A stretch of 7,277 bases of DNA, taken from assembly GCA_030453005.1 (NCBI GenBank), contig JAKDLE010000135.1, forward strand, positions 1 through 7,277, in the 5' to 3' direction. The DNA comes from Pseudonocardia sp. Its GTDB lineage: Bacteria; Actinomycetota; Actinomycetes; Mycobacteriales; Pseudonocardiaceae. The notes below the pieces were generated by a model. It was not told the DNA's origin. It was given only the letters and a program-made list of their open reading frames with translations, and did not search any database. Below, one piece after another: positions 1-6,563 of this stretch (positions are counted from its first letter, which is position 1; each line of letters opens with the position of its first letter). Position numbers and translations under genes: made by a program.

Positions 1-1
1 C

Positions 2-628
2 GCCGCCCGGCGGCTGGGGCCCGCGGCGCGCCTCGGCCGCCGCGCGATCTTGCCCGCGGCCTCGGCGGCGGTGCGAGATGGTGCGAGCCGCTGGGCGCAG
101 ATGATGGGCACGAGTGCCGCCGAGGCGCAGCGGCAGGCCGACAGTGCGGCCCGAGCGTTGGGCGGCGTCGGGAGGACCGGCGCAGGCAAGGGCATCCTCG
201 GGTTGTTCACCACGGCGCCCGGCCTCGGCCGGTACACCGACGCACCGGCCTTTCAGCGGTTGCCCTCCGGAGCGTTCCGGGCCGTCCCCGACACCCTCAG
301 ACCTGTCGTGCGGGTGACGAGCAAACTGCCCTACGTCGGGATCCTGACGGCGGGAGGGCAGGTCCTGTACGCGTCGCAGACCGATCAGCCGGTCGGCAAG
401 GCGGCGATCGCGGCGACGACGTCGTTCGCGGCGGGTGCGCTGACGACGTCGGCGACCACGACGGCCCTCATCGCAGCGGGCATGGCTGCAGGTCCAGCCG
501 GGTGGGTCGCGGTCGGCGCAGGCACCGCGTTGGCGGTCGGGGTGGGCTACGTGGTCGACGAGTACGGCGACGAGATCGCCGAGTTCAGCCGGGACGCCTG
601 GAACGACACCGTCGGCACGTTGTTCTGA
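2..628 (+). CDS. C-terminal part of an Ala/Gly-rich protein with hydrophobic tail (5' end off window)
   Basis: The frame is open from the left edge, so the gene very likely begins before the window; the TTG at 50 is only the first internal start-like codon. About 208 residues are visible. The first ~60 are Ala/Arg/Gln-rich and probably helical. A Gly/Pro/aromatic linker follows. Visible residues ~133-185 are an Ala/Gly/Thr/Val-rich hydrophobic stretch with small-residue spacing (for example GWVAVGAGTALAVGVGYVV), which could form one or two membrane or glycine-zipper helices. The end is acidic (DEYGDEIAEF) and then WNDTVGTLF. This architecture resembles the C-terminal parts of large actinobacterial WXG100/type VII-associated secreted proteins, but no diagnostic motif is visible and that assignment is inference. 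The next gene starts 9 bases after the stop, suggesting one operon. Coding is supported by codon bias and coherent protein composition; function is unknown. Confidence 0.75.
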   Translation, partial: AARRLGPAARLGRRAILPAASAAVRDGASRWAQMMGTSAAEAQRQADSAARALGGVGRTGAGKGILGLFTTAPGLGRYTDAPAFQRLPSGAFRAVPDTLRPVVRVTSKLPYVGILTAGGQVLYASQTDQPVGKAAIAATTSFAAGALTTSATTTALIAAGMAAGPAGWVAVGAGTALAVGVGYVVDEYGDEIAEFSRDAWNDTVGTLF

Positions 629-637
629 CGGCGCACC

Positions 638-1396
638 GTGATGACCCGAGCCGCCCCGTCGCCGCGTCCCGACAGACAGACCGGTCGCCCACGACCTCCA
701 CGTGCCCCGGTCGAGGCGTCCTGGACAGAGGTGTGGGGTCAGGCGAAACCGCGACCGTGGGGACGCAGGCTTCCGCCCGCGGACGAGGGGCCGTTGATCG
801 AGTGGCACGGCCAGAGCTGGGTGCTCCTGCTCATGGGGATCGTCGTGGGTTTCGGGGTGCCGGGGTCGGTGTTGCTCTACAACGTCTTCGTGACCGGTGA
901 GGGCTCGGCGTTCTTCACCGACTGGAGCCGTCCCTGGTCGTTGACCGCTGTTCTCGCCGTGCCGTTCGTCGGGGCGCTCCTCCTGTACAACCACGGTCGC
1001 CGGGAGTTCGTGGGTGCCGGCGCGGAGTGGGTGTCCGACGGCCACGGGTGGGTGCGCACCTACGAGCTGATCTGGGTCGCGATCGAGATCGACACGAAGC
1101 CCTTCCTCTACCTCGTCGACTCCGACCATCGCGCATGTCGTCCGACGCTGGAGTCGGTCCAGCAGAACCGGGACCTGTGGGACCTCGTCTACAACGGGAT
1201 CCTGCACTCCTTCCAGGAGCGCTACGTCCACACCAACCCGAACGCCCGCCGCATCCTGCAGCTGCACGGCCCGGCGATGCGCAACGACCTGCGCCTCGCC
1301 CGGGAGGGCCCCCGACCCGACGAGTTCGTGATCGTCGACCGACCACGCTGGTGGCGCCGGACCCCGCGCCGCTACCGCCGCGGACAGCGCCGCTGA
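638..1396 (+). CDS. Two-pass membrane protein with soluble C-terminal PH-like domain, hypothetical
   Basis: The product has 252 residues. The start is GTG at 638, with ATG at 641 the next codon, so the exact start is uncertain by one residue; the Shine-Dalgarno (GACGG) is weak. Residues 1-60 are Pro/Arg-rich and probably cytoplasmic. Residues ~61-85 (WVLLLMGIVVGFGVPGSVLL and on) and ~100-117 (WSLTAVLAVPFVGALLLY) are two clear transmembrane helices joined by a short loop. Residues ~128-215 form a compact soluble domain with the pattern W-V-R-T-Y-E-L, V-x-I-E-I-D, LYLVDSD, then QQNRDLWDLVYNGILHS. That pattern recalls the PH-like domains of small actinobacterial membrane proteins. The tail is Trp/Arg-rich and basic. 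It lies 9 bases after the upstream gene, so they are probably co-transcribed and may act together at the membrane. I do not recognise a named family with certainty; the PH-like assignment is inference. Confidence 0.8.
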   Translation: MMTRAAPSPRPDRQTGRPRPPRAPVEASWTEVWGQAKPRPWGRRLPPADEGPLIEWHGQSWVLLLMGIVVGFGVPGSVLLYNVFVTGEGSAFFTDWSRPWSLTAVLAVPFVGALLLYNHGRREFVGAGAEWVSDGHGWVRTYELIWVAIEIDTKPFLYLVDSDHRACRPTLESVQQNRDLWDLVYNGILHSFQERYVHTNPNARRILQLHGPAMRNDLRLAREGPRPDEFVIVDRPRWWRRTPRRYRRGQRR

Positions 1397-1486
1397 CCCT
1401 CGAGCTCAGGACGCCGACTCGAACCCGTAGGACGACAGGCGACCCGGTCTCCTCCCGGGCCCGCGCGCCGCCTCCCGATGACGAAG

Positions 1487-1509
1487 TGCAGGCCGCGCGC
1501 GCGGCCGCA
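1487..1509 (+). other. GC-rich palindrome, possible hairpin
   Basis: Bases 1491-1506 (ggccgcgcgcgcggcc) are a perfect 16-base palindrome. The flanks TGC (1487-1489) and GCA (1507-1509) also pair if A1490 is bulged. It sits ~95 bases after the stop at 1396 and before the next gene. It could be a GC-only terminator for the left operon or an operator-like site. No T-tract follows, so it is not a classical intrinsic terminator, and in DNA this GC-rich a palindrome can arise by chance. Confidence 0.3.
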
Positions 1510-1538
1510 GGCGTGAGGCTGCTCCGGGTGTCCCCATC

Positions 1539-1569
1539 CTGCGACACGCGCGGTGCTCTGGTCTAGAGT
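1539..1569 (+). promoter_or_regulatory. Candidate promoter for the nuclease/DUF2075-type gene
   Basis: TAGAGT at 1564-1569 fits the actinobacterial -10 consensus TAnnnT. The best upstream match for a -35 is CTGCGA at 1539-1544, a weak match with a 19-base gap. This would place transcription start near 1576 and leave an 80-base leader before the GTG at 1658. It is the best candidate in the 261-base non-coding interval 1397-1657, but the -35 is poor. Confidence 0.3.
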
Positions 1570-1645
1570 CCGCCTCGCGGCCCGACGGGCACCGAACGCC
1601 AGTTCGTTGCTGCCCCCACCCGCACGCCGATGGCGCGTGCCTCGT

Positions 1646-1660
1646 GGGGGATTCCGAGTG
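1646..1660 (+). promoter_or_regulatory. Ribosome binding site that decides the GTG start at 1658
   Basis: GGGGGA at 1646-1651 lies 6 bases before GTG at 1658-1660. The frame stays open further upstream to a GTG at 1553, but the residues encoded between 1553 and 1657 are Arg/Pro-rich and unlike a folded N-terminus, and that start lies upstream of the promoter-like -10. The coherent protein begins ALVRDDAGSLLAKAEAKEL directly after 1658. Confidence 0.5.
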
Positions 1661-2686
1661 GCTCTGGTTCGTGACGACGCCGGCTCGCTGCTGGCCAAGG
1701 CCGAGGCGAAGGAGCTGCACGAACTGCTCGCTCAGCAGGCCCGGATCCGCTTCGACGCCGCGACCGGCGTCGGCGAGATCCGGTCCTGGGAGAACAGCCG
1801 GCCGCCGTTCCTGGCCGATGTCGTGCCGGCCGGGCTCGGGCACGTGGAGGGACTGCTGGAGCACCGTCTGCCGTACACCCCCAAGCGGGTCGACGCCCTG
1901 CTGTGCGGCGTGCACCCGACCACCGGCCGCCCCTCCTACGTCCTGGTCGAGCTCAAGCAGTGGACCACCGCCGAATCCGTCGACACCGATCTGGTCCGGG
2001 TCCCGCAGTACGGCGACCAGCCCGTCCTACACCCCGCTGAGCAGGTCCGACGCTACTGCCGGCAGCTCGTCGACTTCACTCCGATGCTCGCCCGCGAGGC
2101 GGACGGCGTGTACGGCGTCGCCTATCTGCACAACGCAGACGCCGAGGGCTGGCGGCTCAAGCAGTACCGGGTCGACGGGTACGGCCGCCTCTACACCCGC
2201 GACGAGCGGCAGGCGCTGATCGACCGTCTGCGGGCCCTGCTGAGCCCCGACCCGCAGACCCACTCCGACGCCCGACAGGCCGCCGACGACCTACTGCGGG
2301 CTTCCACCACGCCGTCCAGGCAGTTGCTGCAGCACGCCGCGGCCGAGGTACGCAACCGTCAACAGTTCGTCCTCCTCGACGAACAGCAGGTGGCCTACGC
2401 CACCGTGGAGCAGGCGGTCGAACTGGCGAAGGACGAGAACACCAAGACCGTGGTGATCGTGCTCGGCGGCGCCGGCTCGGGGAAGAGCGTGGGCGCGCTG
2501 AGCCTATTGGGCGACCTCTCCCGGGCCGGGCGGCGCGTCATGCACGCCACCGGCTCCAGCTCGTTCACCAACACGTTGCGCAAGATCGTCGTCGGCTCGC
2601 GCAGCACCCGCGTGCAACAGCTGTTCGTGTTCTTCAACAGCTTCATCGGCGAGGAGAAGAACTCGCTCGACGTCCTGATCTGCGAC
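1658..2686 (+). pseudogene. Truncated nuclease/DUF2075-type P-loop protein (N-terminal part only)
   Basis: About 343 residues of the original protein remain. Residues ~65-105 carry a PD-(D/E)XK-like nuclease signature: RVDALL (D79), then YVLVELKQW (E98, K100), followed by the conserved-looking HPAEQVRRY (Q129). The P-loop domain begins near residue 264 (VVIVLGGAGSGKS, Walker A, K276) and continues with ATGSSSFTNTLRK and LFVFFNSFIG. It reaches Walker B, LDVLICD (D343). In DUF2075 proteins this motif normally continues as D-E-A-H-R and is followed by the rest of the helicase-like ATPase. Here it turns straight into out-of-frame Arg/Pro/Gly-rich sequence. The catalytic Glu and all later motifs are therefore missing, so ATPase function should be lost, while the nuclease domain is intact and could still fold. 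From the start codon the frame runs on without a stop to 4126, so the actual translated product would be an 823-codon chimera. Family placement rests on motifs recognised by eye. Confidence 0.75.
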
Positions 2687-2694
2687 GGCCGAGA
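2684..2694 (+). other. Fusion junction between two unrelated genes
   Basis: Up to 2686 the coherent protein is in the frame of 1658 (ending LICD). From 2688 the coherent protein is in the +1 frame (AETSLHARLAGPLHDLHGS). That second frame has a TGA at 2676-2678, so it cannot extend further left than the junction. The simplest reading is a deletion that removed the end of the first gene and the start of the second. A misassembly would look the same. Confidence 0.7.
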
Positions 2695-4126
2695 CGTCGC
2701 TGCACGCGCGCCTGGCCGGCCCACTGCACGACCTGCACGGGAGCGCGGCGCAGGTGCCCGACCCGGGCCCGGCGTTCCCGGTCTGCGCTGTCGCGGACGT
2801 CCCGTGGCGGTCGACGCTCGCCGCCACCGTCCTCGGCCTGACCGCGACCGGGACCGTGGACACCGCGTTCCGTGCACGCCTGGCCGAGCTCCGCCGCACA
2901 CTCGACCGCGACCTGGCCGAGGTCGAGGCCGTACTCGCACAGGACTGGTGCGACGCCGAGGTCCGCGAGCGCGCCGACGCGACCCGCTCGCGATGCGATG
3001 CGATGCGCTGCGCCCTCGACGACGACGGGCAGCGCGCCACCACCCGCGTGCGCGACGCCGTTCGGGCCGCGGCCGAGAGCCTGGGGTCCGGGTCATGGCG
3101 GCTCACGGTGCAGGACGTGGCCCGGCAGAGCGACCACCACAGCCAGTGGTCACGGGCCCGCCGCACGGCGGTGGAGGGCTTCGTTGCCGCCTGGCGCCAG
3201 GCCGGGACCGAAGGGGCGGCCGCGGCGAGCTGGACCCAGGCCGAGAAGTGCCTGCGCACCCTGCAGACCCAGCTGCGGCGGCAGCGCACCGAGGACCTCC
3301 AGGCGATGGCCGCCACCACGGTGCACGCGCTTCTGCACGACGTCGGCCTGCGAATCACCGGGTTGTCGGTGCAGGAGACCAAGGCCGCGGTGACGATCAC
3401 CGACGCGTCCGGCGAACCGGTTCGGCTGTCGATGCTCAGCGCCGGGCAGCGCAACGCCCTGCTACTCGCCCCGCTGCTGGCGGTGTCACGGGGTGGGCCG
3501 TTCGGCTTTCTGGTGCTCGACGACCCCGTGCACGCGTTCGACCAGGTCCGGGTCGACCGGCTCGCCCAGCTGATTCACGACCTCGCCGCGGAGCGCCGGG
3601 TGATCGTGCTGACCCACGACGAGCGCCTCAAAGAACACCTGCTGGCCCGCTCCCCCCGCTACAACGCCCGCGCCGTCACCCGCGACCACGCCACGGGGTC
3701 GGTGACCGAGGGCCCGACGCACGACATGTGGCGGGTACTGCTCGACGACGCGCGCGTGACCTGGAAGCTGGCGCCGAAACCGGAGAACACGACCGTCACG
3801 GCGACCGACCTCGTGCGCGGGATGTGTCGGATGGCGCTCGACGACGCTCTGCGCGGATCGTCCTCCAGCAGGCGGTACTCGCCCGGCGCGATCCCGACCT
3901 TGATCTGGCCCACCTCGACGGGCAGATGCGGACGCGGGACCGGATCGGTGCGGTCAAGGACCTGCACCCGAGTCACCCTCAGGTCGTCGCGGCCGAACCG
4001 ATCGTCGAACCGCACCTCGACGACTGGAACCGGGCGGCGCACGGCGGCCTGCCGAGCTCCGCGGTGCAGCAGAGCGAGATCGACGCGGCCGAGGCCGGGT
4101 GCCGCGCCCTGCTGGGCATCGGGTGA
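2688..4126 (+). pseudogene. SMC/ABC-like ATPase, C-terminal half, frameshifted
   Basis: Coherent protein runs from 2688 to 3854 in one frame and from 3854 to 4126 in another. The first part (~389 residues) has a helical, coiled-coil-like stretch rich in Arg/Glu/Ala (~2870-3330). It is followed by the ABC signature LSAGQRN (3435-3455), Walker B FLVLDDP (3507-3527) with the D-loop-like HAFD, and a switch histidine in VIVLTHDE (His codon 3615). Walker A and the whole N-terminal lobe are absent, lost at the junction near 2687. The last part, IVLQQAVLA to HLDDWNRAAHGG to ALLGIG, is a helical C-terminal domain, readable only after a frame change at about 3854. Known SMC/RecN/AAA-type ATPases need Walker A, so this copy should be inactive. 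The small downstream gene starts inside its stop codon, implying the two were co-translated. The intact ancestor was probably part of a nuclease, repair or phage-defence module; that role is inference from the neighbours. Confidence 0.75.
3850..3858 (+). other. Single-base frameshift in the ATPase remnant
   Basis: Upstream coherent protein ends ...RMALDDALR at codon 3852-3854. Downstream coherent protein starts RIVLQQAVLARRDPD in the frame of 3854. One extra C after 3854 would restore ...ALRRIVLQQAVLA... without a break. The event is thus a one-base loss in a GCGC(C)GG context, a place where both real indels and sequencing errors occur. Confidence 0.75.
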
Positions 4127-4482
4127 GCAACGCGGCGACCCACCGCCGACACCAGGTGATCGGCCTGCGGATCCGGCTCGAACGAGTGGCCGTCGGTGCC
4201 TTCACGGCCGTCTGCTGCCCGAAGAAGCCGCCCCGGGCGTCGAGCATCGAGACCCGCCTGCTGTTCCTGGTCGGGCTCGTCGAGGACTCCCGCGGGCCCG
4301 GGGTACACCGCCTGGCCCGCCTCGGCCAGCACGTCTACCGCCGTACCTCCGACGTGCTGCACGGCCGGACCAACGCACTCGACCTGAGCGACGTCGTGGC
4401 GGACGAGTGGCGGGCCGTCGTCGCCGACATGGAGAAGGTCCTGGGTGACGCAGCGGGACCGGTCGAGCGGAGGCCTCACTGA
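4123..4482 (+). CDS. Small partner protein of the SMC-like ATPase, hypothetical (possible HEPN-like)
   Basis: The product has 119 residues. GTG at 4123-4125 overlaps the ATPase stop TGA (4124-4126), the classic GTGA arrangement for translational coupling, so this start is preferred over the in-frame GTG at 4099, which lies inside the ATPase coding end. The protein is mostly helical. Residues ~43-57 (ETRLLFLVGLVEDSR) and ~62-82 (HRLARLGQHVYRRTSDVLHG) look like two helices, then ALDLSDVVADEWRAVVADMEKVLG. The segment R74-TSDVL-H80 matches the loose R-x4-6-H spacing of HEPN-fold RNases, but the usual polar residue right after Arg is replaced by Thr, so a catalytic role is speculative. Its stop overlaps the end of the convergent helicase gene by 7 bases. 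I do not recognise the family. It appears intact although its partner is broken. Confidence 0.7.
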   Translation: MSNAATHRRHQVIGLRIRLERVAVGAFTAVCCPKKPPRASSIETRLLFLVGLVEDSRGPGVHRLARLGQHVYRRTSDVLHGRTNALDLSDVVADEWRAVVADMEKVLGDAAGPVERRPH

Positions 4483-6563
4483 CGCACGAACCGCACCGGC
4501 TCGTCGAGGACGTCCGCCGCACGGTCGAGATCGGCGAGCCGGGCGGCCAGGGTCGCTTCCGCGAGGCGCCGCGGGAGGGCCTCGGAGAACTTGAGTCCTT
4601 CCAGCGCCCGGTCGTCGACCTCGGGCAGGCACAGCCGCTGCGCCGCGTCGACGGTGCCGGCACGCCATTCGTCGACGCTCAGATCGTTGCGGAGCCGGAT
4701 CGAGACGTCGTCGAACCGCTGCACGCCGTCGGTGAGCTCGGAGAGGGTCGCGGCCAGCGTGGCGTTGGCGCGGTGTCCGGCCCAGGTCCACCAGCGCAGG
4801 TCCGCTCCCCGCGCGGTGATCACCGTGCCGCCGGGGTGGACGGTGCTCAGCTCCGCGGAACGGACGTCGGCCAACACCTTCTGCGCCCGCCCGGTGAGTC
4901 GCACGTGCGGGTCGTCGCCGAGCAGCACAGCGCGCACCGAACGGGTCAACGCGAACCCGGCTCCGCCCACGCCGCCGGTGTGCCAACGGGCCCGGCCGCC
5001 GTGCTCGACCGCCTCGACGAAGCACCGCTTGCGGGTCCAGTCGATCCAGGTCACCCGCCAGCTCCGGCCCGCGAGCAGGAGCAACCGTGGCCCCTGCACC
5101 CGGTCGGTGAGCAGCGAGGGGTCGGCGAGGCCGATCTCGCGCCTACCCTCGATGACGGTGAACTGGGGTGGGGCCGTGAACACCGTTGTCATGCCCATGA
5201 AGTGCCGCCTGCCGAACTTCTCCTCGGCCCGCGGTCCGATGAGCACCAGCTCGCCGTCGCGCTCCACGAAGCCCTCGGCGACGAGGTGCGCCATGATCGG
5301 CTCGGCGCCGGCGTCGAACGGCGCGAGGCTGTTCCACTCCTGTGCCCACAGGGCGCGGCCCACGGCGCCCTCCTGCAGGCAGCGGGCCAGCAGTTGCTGG
5401 GCGACGATGTGCCGCGGCTCCGGCGGCGGGGTGACCGGCTCGACGTAGCCGGTCCCCCACAGCCGCAGCAGCCCGGCCGCCCACAGCAGTGATCGCTCGT
5501 CGAGGGCCAGGAACAGGCAGTTGCGGGTGGATCCGGCTCGTCGCCCGGAGCGGCCGAGTCGTTGCAGGAACGACGCGACCGAGCCGGGTGCGTTGATCTG
5601 GACGACCCGGTCGAGGTCGCCGACGTCGATGCCCAGTTCCAGCGTGGAGGTGGACACGATGACGCAGTCGCGCGCCTCGCTGAACGCCGCCTCGGAGCGG
5701 CGCCGCTCGTCGACCGAGAGCGACGCGTGCGACAGGAACGTGGTGATCCCGCGCTCCCGCAACGCCGCACCGAGCTTCTCCACCAGCGCCCGGCTGTCGC
5801 AGAACACCAACCGCTTCTCGCCGCGGTGCAGGGCGGCGAGCACCGTGGCCGCGTTGTCGACGGATCCGACGTGATCGAGCTCGACGTCCACTGCGGCGGA
5901 GCTGCTCACCGGGGGCGCGACGACCGCCGCCTGCCGGGTGCCCCGACCCGATCCCTGCAGCCAGGTGAGCAGCTCGGCTGGATTGCCGACGGTCGCCGAG
6001 AGCCCGACGCGCTGCACCGGGCGGCCGGCGATCCTGGTCAGCCGTTCGCACACGGCGAGCAGGTGCCAACCGCGGTCGTCACCGGCGAACGCGTGCACCT
6101 CGTCGACGACGATCGCCCGTAGGCCTGCGAAGAACCGCCGGTGCTCGACCTTCGTGCTGACGAGCATCGCCTCGATCGACTCCGGCGTGGTGAGCAGGAC
6201 GTCCGGCTGTTCCCGCAGGGTTCGTCGCCGGGCTGAGGCACCCACGTCGCCGTGCCATACCGCGACGCTGCGCCCCACCCACGCGGCGTAGGTCTCCAGG
6301 CGAGGGGTGAGGTTGTTGAGCAGCGCCTTGAGTGGGCAGACGTAGAGCATCGAGGTGCCGGTCCAGCCGCCCCGCTCCATCGCGGTGAGCAGCGGGAACA
6401 TCGCCGCCTCGGTCTTGCCGCCCGCCGTGGGGGCGAGCAGGACGGCGTCGTCACCGGCCAGGAGGGGCTCGACGGCGTCGTTCTGCAGCGGTCGCAGGGT
6501 CCGCCAGCCCAGCGTGTTGACGATGTGGTGGGCGAGGACCGGGGCGAGCCGGTCGACGCTCAC
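4476..6563 (-). CDS. brxHI: BREX-associated Lhr-like DEAD/DEAH-box helicase BrxHI
   Basis: The product is a complete 695-residue superfamily 2 helicase. Visible motifs: Q27 in RPLQNDA (Q-motif), APTAGGKT 44-51 (motif I), PLKALLNN 77-84 (Ia), TTPES 125-129 (Ib), DEVH 154-157 (II), SAT 189-191 (III), VFCDS 253-257 (IV), STSTLELGID 304-313 (V) and QRLGRSGRR 334-342 (VI). The ELGID and QRLGRSGRR forms and the winged-helix-like region after ~380 match the Lhr group; at ~700 residues it is a short form. The start GTG (6563-6561) overlaps the brxD stop (6562-6560), and no Shine-Dalgarno is visible, so translation is probably coupled. In BREX type 2 (Pgl) and type 6 operons an Lhr-like helicase, brxHI, follows brxD at the 3' end, exactly as here. 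It is expected to use ATP to move on nucleic acid; its precise role in BREX is not well defined. All motifs look intact. Confidence 0.88.
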   Translation of the reverse strand: MSVDRLAPVLAHHIVNTLGWRTLRPLQNDAVEPLLAGDDAVLLAPTAGGKTEAAMFPLLTAMERGGWTGTSMLYVCPLKALLNNLTPRLETYAAWVGRSVAVWHGDVGASARRRTLREQPDVLLTTPESIEAMLVSTKVEHRRFFAGLRAIVVDEVHAFAGDDRGWHLLAVCERLTRIAGRPVQRVGLSATVGNPAELLTWLQGSGRGTRQAAVVAPPVSSSAAVDVELDHVGSVDNAATVLAALHRGEKRLVFCDSRALVEKLGAALRERGITTFLSHASLSVDERRRSEAAFSEARDCVIVSTSTLELGIDVGDLDRVVQINAPGSVASFLQRLGRSGRRAGSTRNCLFLALDERSLLWAAGLLRLWGTGYVEPVTPPPEPRHIVAQQLLARCLQEGAVGRALWAQEWNSLAPFDAGAEPIMAHLVAEGFVERDGELVLIGPRAEEKFGRRHFMGMTTVFTAPPQFTVIEGRREIGLADPSLLTDRVQGPRLLLLAGRSWRVTWIDWTRKRCFVEAVEHGGRARWHTGGVGGAGFALTRSVRAVLLGDDPHVRLTGRAQKVLADVRSAELSTVHPGGTVITARGADLRWWTWAGHRANATLAATLSELTDGVQRFDDVSIRLRNDLSVDEWRAGTVDAAQRLCLPEVDDRALEGLKFSEALPRRLAEATLAARLADLDRAADVLDEPVRFVRQ

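Noticed and set aside
915..1547. Long minus-strand open frame over the membrane protein gene
   Set aside because: Ser/Arg/Gly-rich composition typical of antisense shadow frames in GC-rich DNA; the plus frame has clear transmembrane helices and a folded domain.
2991..3005. Threefold CGATG repeat within the ATPase remnant
   Set aside because: Short, 15 bases in total, coding-neutral, and likely chance or minor slippage; no functional sign.
2504..3454. Minus-strand open frame of over 300 codons across the ATPase remnant
   Set aside because: Composition (Arg/Ser/Ala) without any motif; antisense to a frame with clear ABC signature and coiled-coil pattern.
3846..3860. Programmed ribosomal frameshift in the ATPase
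   Set aside because: No slippery heptamer is visible and no obvious downstream structure was seen; a single lost C explains the break more simply.
3979..5025. Minus-strand frame of ~350 codons overlapping the small gene and brxHI end
   Set aside because: Arg/Gly-rich shadow of brxHI in another frame; brxHI carries all helicase motifs in its own frame.
4591..5492. Plus-strand frames opposite brxHI
   Set aside because: Antisense shadows without coherent domains.
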